A stretch of 12,768 bases of DNA, taken from an uncultured Phaeodactylibacter sp. (GTDB lineage Bacteria > Bacteroidota > Bacteroidia > Chitinophagales > Saprospiraceae). Below, one piece after another: positions 5,368 through 11,548 of the stretch. The DNA lies in assembly GCA_913062745.1 (NCBI GenBank), contig CAJXXJ010000037.1:1-12768 (forward strand), written 5' to 3'. Positions within the stretch are counted from its first letter, which is position 1; the number at the start of each line of letters is the position of its first letter. The notes under the pieces were generated by a model that ran no database searches, was not told where the DNA came from, and worked only from the letters and a program-made list of their open reading frames with translations. The translations under genes were made by a program, and so were the position numbers.

Positions 5368-6294
5368 ATGAATTGGAAAGAAAAATGGAAGTTCTATAAG
5401 TCGGTATTCATAGAAAGCGGCAACCGCTTCGGACAGCGGGAAGCCTTCACCTACGCGGCCGGTTTATCCTACTATACCATTTTCTCCCTGCCTCCCATGC
5501 TCATGGTCATCCTCTACACGACCACCTTGTTTTACAACAGAGATACGATCCGCGACACCATCTTTGGGGAAATTTCCGAAATTATCGGACAGGACAGCGC
5601 CTCGCAGCTCGCCGCCACACTTGAAAACATCGGCGTATTCCAGGGGAACTGGATCAACAGCGCGATCAGTATTGCGGCGCTGATTTTTACCTCTACCACC
5701 GTTTTCCTGACGATGCAGCGCGGCCTCAACCGAATGTACGGGGTGCAGCCTAAGCCGAGCTCGATGGGCATCTTCAAAATGCTGCTCGACCGCCTTACTT
5801 CCTTCGCTCTTTTACTTGGCATTGCATTTGTGATGCTTGTCTCCCTGGTCCTGAACACCATCATTAGTGAATTTGGCGGCTACCTCAGCGAGTTTATCCC
5901 GGGCTTTTCGTGGGTGGTCGCGCAAACCACCAATCTCGTGCTGCCATTTCTCATCATCACGGTCCTCTTCATGCTGCTTTTCCGCTTTCTGCCTGATGTA
6001 AGGCTCTACTTCCGGGACTGCTTCCGCGGCGCACTGCTTACCTCACTGCTGTTTGCACTGGGCCGCTACCTGATTTCCTTCTACATTTCCCAGTCCCGCG
6101 CTACCGATCTGTACGATGCAGCCGGCTCCGTCATGGTGATCATGCTATGGGTGTTCTACGCCTCGCTCATTCTGATTTTCGGCGGCACCTTTACCGCCGT
6201 CTACGCGGAAAAGAAGCGTGGTGAAATCAAAACAACACCCTACGCTATCCGGGTGGAATACCAGCGGGTGGAACAGGAAGACAAAGAGCAGTAA
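5368..6294 (+). CDS. YihY/BrkB family inner membrane protein
   Basis: The 308-residue protein has six hydrophobic helices, at about 32-52, 96-116, 141-165, 187-207, 219-241 and 252-279, and a short charged tail. This is the standard size and topology of the YihY/virulence factor BrkB family (PF03631). Family signatures include FTYAAGLSYYTIFSLPP (27-43), the charged loop with RGLNRMYGV (118-126), FRFLPDVRLYFRDCFRGALL (205-224) and the last-helix WVFYASLILIFGGTFTAVYA (261-280). The family was once named ribonuclease BN in error; the real RNase BN is a different soluble enzyme. Its function is unknown, with links to envelope integrity and transport. It ends the three-gene operon. Confidence 0.92.
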   Translation: MNWKEKWKFYKSVFIESGNRFGQREAFTYAAGLSYYTIFSLPPMLMVILYTTTLFYNRDTIRDTIFGEISEIIGQDSASQLAATLENIGVFQGNWINSAISIAALIFTSTTVFLTMQRGLNRMYGVQPKPSSMGIFKMLLDRLTSFALLLGIAFVMLVSLVLNTIISEFGGYLSEFIPGFSWVVAQTTNLVLPFLIITVLFMLLFRFLPDVRLYFRDCFRGALLTSLLFALGRYLISFYISQSRATDLYDAAGSVMVIMLWVFYASLILIFGGTFTAVYAEKKRGEIKTTPYAIRVEYQRVEQEDKEQ

Positions 6295-6448
6295 GTGGGT
6301 GCAAGCCAATAGCCTCTCGCTGCGCTTACCAGTTACAAAACTGCAAAATGCTCTGTCCTGGACGAGTGGCTTCGCAAATGTCAGGGTATGGAGCTACGCA
6401 GAGCAAAAGCGGGCATAAGAAAAAAGACATAGCTCCTGCACCTCTTTC
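6295..6448. other. Convergent intergenic region, no clear gene
   Basis: This 154-base gap lies between the YihY and GSCFA genes, whose 3' ends face each other. GGAGCTA (6390-6396) and TAGCTCC (6430-6436) are perfect seven-base arms 33 bases apart and enclose an A-run at 6419-6425. Read on the minus strand, the A-run would give T's inside the loop rather than after the stem, so this is at best a poor terminator. Nothing else was recognised. Confidence 0.3.
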
Positions 6449-7420
6449 CTACCCCAGCCGCTCCCACTCCCGGCTAAAATCTATATCAGGATAGCGTTGC
6501 GCCAACTCCTGCAGCCGTAGCCGCTGCCGGGCGACAAACGCCTGATGTGCCTCCGACCCCGGATGTAGCGGGCGGTGCTCACTAGCGCGCACCACTTTTT
6601 CAATTTCGCGCATCAGCAGCTGCGTCTCTTCCGGGAAGCACAGCCCGCTGAAACGCTCCCAGATGTAATCGACCGCTTCTGCGCTGGGATGCACCCGGTC
6701 GCGCGCATAAAAGCGATAATCGCGCAGCTCGTCAAGCAGCAGTTCGTAAGAAGGAAAATAGCAGACTCGCTCCCCGGTGCACAATTGTTCGCAGGCCAGC
6801 AACAAAGCCGCCTTGCTCAGCTGATTTTGGTGTACTCCATCGCGGACGTGGCGCACCGGGCTGACTGTCAGGACAACCTCTAAGCCCGGGCGCAGCAACT
6901 GCAGATCCCGCAGTACCGTTTGCAATGCCTCCACGATCTCATTCGGCGAAAGCCGCCGCTTTGTGAAGGAGGCTGCCGGCAGCTGATGGCAATTGGCAAC
7001 GGCCTGCTGCCCCTCTGCTGTTTCGTAAACAAAGGCCGTGCCGAAGGTCAGCATCAGCCGGTCGCAGCGCTGCAAAAACTCCTGAGCCGAGCGCAGGGAC
7101 GCCTGCATAGCCTGCCATGCTGCTTCCCGGCTTGGATGGGCAAAGTGCGTGTGGAAATCCAGGTGCCGCCACAGGCTACGGTGCTCAAACAGCGCATCCC
7201 TGGACAGCGTCTCCTGCCCGAGCAAATAGCGCAGCGCTTTAGATAGCGACAGCGGGTTGTACAAAATGCCAAAGGGGTTAAGCACCACCGGAAACTTGTA
7301 CCGCTGCAGATAGCTGCCAAGATGCTCCGCAAAGCATGAACCCAGGCTTAATACGGGCGTTTCATGGCGGAAAGGCGGAAAACGATCCGGCAGGGGGACC
7401 GACAAATGAAATTGATGCAC
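6449..7420 (-). CDS. GSCFA domain protein (SGNH-like hydrolase)
   Basis: The 323-residue protein matches the GSCFA family (PF08885), named after the motif seen here at 27-31 (LGSCFAEHLG). Further family motifs follow in order: LNPFGILYNP (47-56), LTFGTAFVYE (124-133), NCHQLP (143-148), SPVRHVRDGVHQNQLSKAAL (187-206), YFPSYELLLDELRDYRFYA (221-239) and DRVHPS (241-246). The Ser in GSC and the Asp/His of DRVHP fit the catalytic Ser and Asp-x-x-His of SGNH hydrolases, so an esterase or acyl-transfer role is likely, but no substrate is known. There is no signal peptide. The start is GTG at 7420: a stop lies five codons upstream and the N-terminus MHQFHLSVPLP is typical of the family. It is divergent from the unknown gene at 7474. 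Confidence 0.93.
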   Translation of the reverse strand: MHQFHLSVPLPDRFPPFRHETPVLSLGSCFAEHLGSYLQRYKFPVVLNPFGILYNPLSLSKALRYLLGQETLSRDALFEHRSLWRHLDFHTHFAHPSREAAWQAMQASLRSAQEFLQRCDRLMLTFGTAFVYETAEGQQAVANCHQLPAASFTKRRLSPNEIVEALQTVLRDLQLLRPGLEVVLTVSPVRHVRDGVHQNQLSKAALLLACEQLCTGERVCYFPSYELLLDELRDYRFYARDRVHPSAEAVDYIWERFSGLCFPEETQLLMREIEKVVRASEHRPLHPGSEAHQAFVARQRLRLQELAQRYPDIDFSREWERLG

Positions 7421-7473
7421 GGATAATACAAATTAGCAGTAAAACCTTTATTTTTCGCTTTCAAATTTACTAC

Positions 7474-8805
7474 ATGGGCTTATTGGACCGTCTATTCGGC
7501 AGTGGGGTTGAAGAAAAGCAGCAACCAAAGATCAGCTTTGGGCGGTATACTGATTCCTACAAGCCCCCTTCCCGCTACGACGCCTGGGATGAAGCACAGG
7601 AGCTGTTTGAAAACGAGCAGTTTCTGGAAAGCTACAAGCGCTTCTTCCAGTACCTGCGCGACGAAGACGAAGATAACGTACGCTGCGAAGAAGTCAAAGG
7701 CGGGCTGGAATTCGAGCTCTATCAGGGCTCGAAAAAGATTACCGGACGGGCTACGCCCCATAAAGTGCGCGTAGAGGCCCGGGTGGTCAAAGCAGAATCC
7801 TTCAATGTAGGCGTACTGCGGCGCTTGCTCGAGCATAACTTCAACCTCAAATACAGCCGCTTTGCCCTGGATGAAGCCGGCAATATCAACATCGTATTCG
7901 ATACCTACACGCTGGATGGCTCCCCCTATAAACTCTACTACGCTTTACGCGAAGTAGCTATTAAGGCGGATAAACAGGACGACCTTCTCGTTGAGGAATT
8001 CCGCAACCTTACCCCTATTGAGACCACCCACCTGGAAGAGCTGCCGCAGGAAGAAAAGCAGACGAAGTACCAGTACATTAAAGAAAAAATTGACGAGGCG
8101 CTGCGGGAGATGGAACAGGGCGAACTTGACCGCAACCGCTATGCAAGCAGCTACGGCTATCTGTTGCTCGACCTCATTTTTAAGCTCGACTACCTCATCA
8201 AGCCGGAAGGTTTTATGATGGAAAGCCTGGAGCATTTGCACCGCCGCTACTACGAAAACGACGGCAAAAGCACTGCCGCTAAGAATGACGCCCTCTGTCA
8301 GGGGCTCAAAGAGCTTGCCGCCCGCCCGGCCACCGACTACTACCGCGAGATGTACCGTGGCCGCAGTACATTCGGCATCACGCACACGGTCAATCACGAC
8401 CGCGTCGCAGCGATCATAGGCGGTGAGCTGTATCATATGGACTGGTACATGGAGCACGGCTACCCTAAAATTGCGTTGGCTATCCCCGGTTATATTGTTG
8501 GATTTTGCCTGTTCAACTACGCGGTGCCTAAGCCCGTGCGCGACCTTTTCCACCTGTACTATCAGATCGTGGAGAGCGACTACTTCCGCAAACTCGGCTT
8601 CTCCTACCGCTTCTATGACCCCGACAGCGGGCAGCTCGACAAACGGGCCATCCGCCGGGCCATCAACCGCATTACCGACCAGAATAAAGCCTTTTACCCC
8701 CGGCTGAGCTTTCCTGTCGGGTCGCTGGAGTATGAAAGCCTTGCTGCTTTTGCCCGCTCTTACCTGCGCATTGTCCGGGAGCTCGATATGACGAGAACGA
8801 TTTAG
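7474..8805 (+). CDS. Unrecognised 443-residue protein, possibly with a YbjN/CesT-like N-terminal region
   Basis: I do not recognise this protein by name. There is no signal peptide or certain membrane helix; one moderately hydrophobic stretch lies at about 331-350. The N-terminus MGLLDRLFG is a common amphipathic start in soluble Bacteroidota proteins. Residues about 36-175 alternate helix and strand in a way that recalls YbjN or secretion-chaperone (CesT-like) folds: a helix DEAQELFENEQF, strands around GGLEFELYQGSKKITG and HKVRVEARVV, a helix VGVLRRLLEHN, then FALDEAGNINIVFD and a closing helix. This is an impression of fold, not a database match. The second half (195-443) is helical and aromatic, rich in Tyr and Phe, for example RRYYENDG and YRFYDPDSG. 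The reading frame is open further upstream to 7336, but that would overlap the GSCFA gene; the ATG at 7474 is the better start. It ends 38 bases before paaD, so the two may be co-transcribed. Confidence 0.75.
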   Translation: MGLLDRLFGSGVEEKQQPKISFGRYTDSYKPPSRYDAWDEAQELFENEQFLESYKRFFQYLRDEDEDNVRCEEVKGGLEFELYQGSKKITGRATPHKVRVEARVVKAESFNVGVLRRLLEHNFNLKYSRFALDEAGNINIVFDTYTLDGSPYKLYYALREVAIKADKQDDLLVEEFRNLTPIETTHLEELPQEEKQTKYQYIKEKIDEALREMEQGELDRNRYASSYGYLLLDLIFKLDYLIKPEGFMMESLEHLHRRYYENDGKSTAAKNDALCQGLKELAARPATDYYREMYRGRSTFGITHTVNHDRVAAIIGGELYHMDWYMEHGYPKIALAIPGYIVGFCLFNYAVPKPVRDLFHLYYQIVESDYFRKLGFSYRFYDPDSGQLDKRAIRRAINRITDQNKAFYPRLSFPVGSLEYESLAAFARSYLRIVRELDMTRTI

Positions 8806-8817
8806 TACGAACGTTTG

Positions 8818-8829
8818 TTAGTCTACTAA
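8818..8829. promoter_or_regulatory. Small palindrome before paaD
   Basis: TTAGT (8818-8822), two bases, then ACTAA (8825-8829) make a perfect short palindrome in the 38-base gap before paaD, 14 bases from its ATG. It could be an operator half-site pair or chance. No TAnnTTTG promoter was seen in the gap. Confidence 0.2.
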
Positions 8830-8843
8830 AACCTGCTCTAACC

Positions 8844-9344
8844 ATGCCGACCACTACCCTACGTGAATCCGATATCTGGGACGTACTGGAAGAAGTCACG
8901 GACCCGGAAATCCCTGTACTGACCGTTACCGACTTAGGCATCGTACGCGATGTAAAAGTGCAGGAAGACGGCGGAATTGAAGTCATCATCACCCCTACCT
9001 ATTCCGGCTGCCCGGCTATGAATACCATTGAGATTAACATACGGGCGGTACTGCAGGAGCACGGTTATGACAACATCAAGGTAACTACCGTGCTGCACCC
9101 CGCCTGGACTACCGACTGGATGAGCGAAGCCGGCCGCCGCAAGCTTAAGGAATACGGCATAGCTCCGCCGGTGGACGGCACAGCGGACAAAGGCGCGCTT
9201 TTTGCCGAGCAGCCCGAAGTGGAATGCCCGCAGTGCGGCTCCACTAGCACCGAGCTGGTCAGCCAGTTTGGCTCTACCGCCTGCAAGTCGCTTTACCGGT
9301 GCCTGGACTGCCGCGAGCCATTTGATTATTTCAAGTGCCACTAA
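8844..9344 (+). CDS. paaD: 1,2-phenylacetyl-CoA epoxidase subunit PaaD
   Basis: This 166-residue protein is needed for activity of the phenylacetyl-CoA epoxidase and is thought to help assemble its metal centres. Residues 11-100 are the MIP18/DUF59 domain, with DPEIPVLTVTDLGIVRDV (20-37) and the conserved Cys in TPTYSGCPAMN (50-60, Cys56). The C-terminal zinc-ribbon that separates true PaaD from SufT-like DUF59 proteins is complete: CPQCG (128-132), ACKSLYRCLDC (146-156) and EPFDYFKCH (158-166). LHPAWTTDWMSEAGRRKL (84-101) is also typical of PaaD. It is followed by paaG 51 bases later. In most paa operons paaD comes directly after paaABC; here the upstream gene is unrelated, so the oxygenase subunits must be elsewhere. 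Confidence 0.95.
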   Translation: MPTTTLRESDIWDVLEEVTDPEIPVLTVTDLGIVRDVKVQEDGGIEVIITPTYSGCPAMNTIEINIRAVLQEHGYDNIKVTTVLHPAWTTDWMSEAGRRKLKEYGIAPPVDGTADKGALFAEQPEVECPQCGSTSTELVSQFGSTACKSLYRCLDCREPFDYFKCH

Positions 9345-9395
9345 TCGTAGTGGGTGGATTTAAAAGGAAGCCTTACCTTAGCGGAAAAACCACCC

Positions 9396-10172
9396 ATGGA
9401 ATCCATCCTATACGAACAGCAGGGCGCAGTTGCCAAAATCACCCTCAACCGCCCCGACAAATACAACAGCTTCAACCGCGAAATGGCGCTTGCCCTTCAG
9501 GCGCAGCTAGATGTCTGCAAGACGGAGGAAAGTGTGCGCGCTATCTACCTCACCGGTGCCGGCAAAGCTTTTTGTGCCGGCCAGGACCTGGGGGAGATTG
9601 TAGCCGATGATGGCCCGGAACTGACCACTATCCTCACTGAGCATTACAACCCTATTGTGACCCGGCTGCGCGCTATTGAAAAGCCCATCATAGCCGCGGT
9701 AAACGGTGTAGCCGCAGGCGCAGGTGCCAATATTGCCTTGGCTTGCGATATCGTGGTAGCCAAAGAATCCGCAGCCTTTATACAAGCTTTCAGCAAAATC
9801 GGTTTGATCCCCGACAGCGGCGGCACTTTCTTCCTGCCCCGGCTGATCGGCTACCAGAAGGCCGCTGCTCTGATGATGCTGGGCGACAAGGTCCCGGCAG
9901 TGGAGGCAGAGCGCATCGGCATGATTTACAATCATTTCCCGGATGAAGAATTTGCAGCAGAAAGCTGGAAACTAGCCGAAAAGCTGTCAGCCATGCCTAC
10001 GGTCGGCCTCGGGCTGACCAAACGCGCGCTCAACTACTCGCTCGACAACGACCTGGAGCGGCAACTGGCCATCGAAGATCAGCTGCAGACCAATGCAGGC
10101 AATACCGAGGACTATTCGGAGGGCGTTCGCGCCTTTTTAGAGAAGCGCAAGCCGGAATTTAAAGGCAAGTAA
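9396..10172 (+). CDS. paaG: 2-(1,2-epoxy-1,2-dihydrophenyl)acetyl-CoA isomerase PaaG (enoyl-CoA hydratase family)
   Basis: The 258-residue crotonase-fold enzyme would convert the epoxide of phenylacetyl-CoA to the seven-membered oxepin-CoA in aerobic phenylacetate breakdown. Family marks are ITLNRPDKYNSFN (15-27), the oxyanion-hole segment GKAFCAGQDL (56-65) and NGVAAGAGANIALACDI (103-119). The crotonase active-site loop reads GLIPDSGGTFFLPRL (136-150). The GQDL and PD-x-GGT wording is that of PaaG rather than ordinary enoyl-CoA hydratases, and Asp140 probably corresponds to the catalytic Asp of characterised PaaG. Ordinary hydratase glutamates are absent at that site. I chose the ATG at 9396 over a GTG at 9354 because the family starts here (about 260 residues). 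It lies 51 bases after paaD and the pair is probably one transcript. Confidence 0.9.
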   Translation: MESILYEQQGAVAKITLNRPDKYNSFNREMALALQAQLDVCKTEESVRAIYLTGAGKAFCAGQDLGEIVADDGPELTTILTEHYNPIVTRLRAIEKPIIAAVNGVAAGAGANIALACDIVVAKESAAFIQAFSKIGLIPDSGGTFFLPRLIGYQKAAALMMLGDKVPAVEAERIGMIYNHFPDEEFAAESWKLAEKLSAMPTVGLGLTKRALNYSLDNDLERQLAIEDQLQTNAGNTEDYSEGVRAFLEKRKPEFKGK

Positions 10173-10177
10173 AGCAA

Positions 10178-10248
10178 AGCTGCCACCCCCGCCCCGCCAG
10201 AGAGTCAGCGGCAATCACCGGTTACGGTGTGGGCGAGGGTTAGCAGCT
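10178..10248. terminator. Long GC-rich hairpin between convergent paaG and exported-protein genes
   Basis: The outer arms pair over a long distance: AGCTGC (10178-10183) with GCAGCT (10243-10248), ACCC (10185-10188) with GGGT (10237-10240), and CGCCC (10190-10194, reading across one mismatch) with GGGCG (10231-10235). Inside, CACCG (10216-10220) and CGGTG (10225-10229) form a perfect hairpin with loop GTTA. No T-run follows on either strand. The position, 6 bases after paaG and 28 bases past the facing gene's stop, fits a shared transcription end or a structured 3' element. Confidence 0.5.
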
Positions 10249-10276
10249 CAGAAATGTGTACAACTCGTCTTGGAAT

Positions 10277-10840
10277 TTAGTCCAGCCGGTAGTGCAATCC
10301 GACTCCCGGGCCCACTGCCGTAGACATGCTGAAGCGCAACTTGGGCCCGGTGGAATTATGGTTGAACGCGTTAATGAACCCCAGCACCTGCGGCCGTCGG
10401 TTGACTATAAGAGCACCTGCTACGCCCAATACAGCCATTATGGTCGCACCCGCATAGATATTTCTGATGGCTTTATCGTAATCCGTCCGGCTTGCCGTCG
10501 AGGTGAAAGAGCCAAACCCGACCTGATAGTCTTCCTGCGGCCGGGAGGCCATCACAATGCCCCCCACTGTAAGCCCTGCAGAGAGGACCACTACCCCGAG
10601 CGTTTGCCGGGTTTGCATTTGTTCCCACTGCGGCTGCAATTGCCGGTATAGTGACGGGTCGTAGGCTGGCAGTTCCCGCATCAGCTGCCGCAGCCCCCGG
10701 TAGTTGTTTTCGTAGTAAAAATCACCATACCGGATGAAGGGGGCCTCTGCCGCCACCACCTGCACCTCGTAGCGCTGAGGTACCTGCGCAGTCAATAAAA
10801 GGGGAAATAAGAAAGGCAATAAGAGTAAGAGTCTTTTCAT
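10277..10840 (-). CDS. Small exported protein of unknown function
   Basis: The 187-residue protein starts with a clear signal peptide (MKRLLLLLPFLFPLLLTAQ, cleavage probably after about residue 18). Two further hydrophobic segments follow at about 80-98 (TLGVVVLSAGLTVGGIVMAS) and 127-146 (IYAGATIMAVLGVAGALIVN). The C-terminal 30 residues (KLRFSMSTAVGPGVGLHYRL) look like the paired amphipathic strands and aromatic end of small outer-membrane-associated Bacteroidota proteins. The mature N-terminal part (20-75) is rich in Tyr, Arg and Gln. I know no family for it. The start is the ATG at 10838-10840; a terminator-like hairpin stands just 23 bases before it. It is convergent with paaG and probably unrelated in function. 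Confidence 0.7.
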   Translation of the reverse strand: MKRLLLLLPFLFPLLLTAQVPQRYEVQVVAAEAPFIRYGDFYYENNYRGLRQLMRELPAYDPSLYRQLQPQWEQMQTRQTLGVVVLSAGLTVGGIVMASRPQEDYQVGFGSFTSTASRTDYDKAIRNIYAGATIMAVLGVAGALIVNRRPQVLGFINAFNHNSTGPKLRFSMSTAVGPGVGLHYRLD

Positions 10841-10862
10841 AACTTCATTTTAGTGGGTCCGT

Positions 10863-10908
10863 AAAAAAATAAAGCCAGGTGCTGTTGCTTGGCAAGCATC
10901 ACCCGGCT
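10863..10908 (-). terminator. Terminator-like hairpin in front of the exported-protein gene
   Basis: On the plus strand AGCC (10873-10876) pairs with GGCT (10905-10908), GGTG (10878-10881) with CACC (10900-10903) and TGCT (10885-10888) with AGCA (10894-10897). On the minus strand the stem is followed by a T-rich end with seven T in a row (10869-10863). It lies 640 bases past the bactofilin stop but only 23 bases before the next ATG, so attenuation of that gene is as plausible as termination of a distant transcript. Confidence 0.55.
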
Positions 10909-11021
10909 CTGTCAGATCGGGGTCTAAACAGTTTTCATAGCTAATTTTAGGAAACGGAAAAGTCGGGTTTCGGTGTTGTGCGTTTCATTCGGTTCACCAC
11001 AAAGAAGCAGTTTATCTTTTG

Positions 11022-11043
11022 GGCAGTCAATAGGCTGACTGCT
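11022..11043. other. Perfect hairpin in the gene-free region
   Basis: GCAGTCA (11023-11029) and TGACTGC (11036-11042) are perfect seven-base arms with a six-base loop, plus one closing G-T pair. The same GCAGTCA word appears again at 11169-11175. Neither strand has a T-run after it, so it is not a standard terminator; it could be an operator or part of a structured RNA. Confidence 0.4.
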
Positions 11044-11138
11044 ACCCGGGCGGGCATTAGGACAGTTTAACGGCTGGCAAAGGAAATGCGGGAAAGCGTT
11101 AATCTTATTTTTAACCTAACCTGCTGACTAACAAGCAA

Positions 11139-11153
11139 TAACAAGAATTGTTA
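11139..11153. promoter_or_regulatory. Palindrome TAACAA-GAA-TTGTTA
   Basis: TAACAA (11139-11144) and TTGTTA (11148-11153) form a perfect 15-base palindrome. The word TAACAAG also occurs at 11129-11135, 11183-11189 and 11314-11320, so four copies lie within 190 bases, the last one inside the tandem array. This fits a cluster of protein binding sites; no protein can be named. Confidence 0.35.
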
Positions 11154-11245
11154 AATTCATAATATCAAGCAGTCAGAAACTTTAACAAGCGCTAAGGGAA
11201 TGTGAAGAGGAGAAATCGCACCTCCGCGGGCAGCTTACCGGGCCA

Positions 11246-11363
11246 TCCCCGGCCAACTTGACAAGTTTCCCCGGCAACACATCAGCCCTTGTCAAGTCTC
11301 CCCAGGCAATAATTAACAAGCCTCCCCGGCAACTCACCAGCCCTTGTCAAGTCTCCCCAGGCA
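11246..11363. repeat. Intergenic tandem repeat array, 55-base period
   Basis: The core TCCCC(A)GGCAA, or a one-base variant, occurs five times, at 11246, 11268, 11299, 11323 and 11354, with steps of 22, 31, 24 and 31 bases. The last four copies make a 55-base unit in two halves: CCCTTGTCAAGTCTCCCC starts at both 11286 and 11341 and is identical for 23 bases, and the half at 11256-11285 matches 11311-11340 at 24 of 30 positions. Each half usually begins with the palindromic word CTTG(A/T)CAAG. The period is not a multiple of three, which speaks against a coding repeat. It could be an iteron-like protein binding array or a genome-wide dispersed repeat. Confidence 0.7.
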
Positions 11364-11448
11364 GCAGGGCCGGACTCAAGGCAAAGAATAAAAAAAAGAA
11401 CAAAAAACGGCACACCGACAGAAGTACCGCCGCTGCGAATACGGTTAG

Positions 11449-11487
11449 ACATCAGGGTCAGGCCCAAGCAGCCCACTCTCCTGATGT
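11449..11487 (-). other. Inverted repeat downstream of the bactofilin gene
   Basis: ACATCAGG (11449-11456) and CCTGATGT (11480-11487) are perfect eight-base arms 23 bases apart. It is 62 bases past the bactofilin stop. No T-run follows directly on the minus strand, but T-rich runs lie 40 bases further on (11407-11387), so it may be part of an extended transcription end. Confidence 0.35.
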
Positions 11488-11508
11488 ACAGGCAGCTGAT
11501 GCATAATC

Positions 11509-11523
11509 CGGGGCACTGCCCCG
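11509..11523 (-). terminator. GC-rich hairpin just past the bactofilin stop
   Basis: CGGGGC (11509-11514) and GCCCCG (11518-11523) make a very stable six-base stem with a three-base loop, 26 bases after the bactofilin stop codon. The T-tract of a classical terminator is missing on the minus strand, so it may pause polymerase or protect the 3' end. Confidence 0.4.
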
Positions 11524-11548
11524 CTCAGGAAGGCGCATTGTGAGCCCG

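Larger units (their letters stand above)
10841..11548. other. 708-base gene-free region
   Basis: No convincing coding sequence was found on either strand. Open frames at 11258-11506 (plus) and 11282-11476 (minus) run through tandem repeats whose 55-base period breaks the reading frame, and their translations are low in complexity. The region holds, in order, the leader hairpin at 10863-10908, a hairpin at 11022-11043, a palindrome at 11139-11153, a repeat array at 11246-11363, A-rich runs at 11387-11407, and inverted repeats at 11449-11487 and 11509-11523. A non-coding RNA or regulatory block is possible. Confidence 0.5.

Noticed and set aside
5368..6294. Ribonuclease BN
   Set aside because: This is an old misnaming of the YihY family; the protein is a six-helix membrane protein without nuclease motifs.
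7945..8553. 202-codon minus-strand open frame
   Set aside because: It lies inside the 443-residue gene. Its Val/Ala-rich translation is what the complement of a GC-rich coding sequence gives, and it has no promoter or recognisable domain.
9507..9935. 142-codon minus-strand open frame opposite paaG
   Set aside because: paaG carries all crotonase motifs in the other direction.
10256..10651. 131-codon plus-strand open frame
   Set aside because: It is antisense to the exported-protein gene, which has a convincing signal peptide, and its own translation is Arg/His/Pro-rich without domain features.
11246..11363. CRISPR array
   Set aside because: Only about two and a half units exist, the spacers between cores are themselves repeated, and no cas gene is present.
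11258..11506. 82-codon plus-strand open frame across the repeat array
   Set aside because: The 55-base repeat shifts the frame in each copy, so the protein repeats are not preserved, and the C-terminal half is low-complexity Lys/Ala/Gln.
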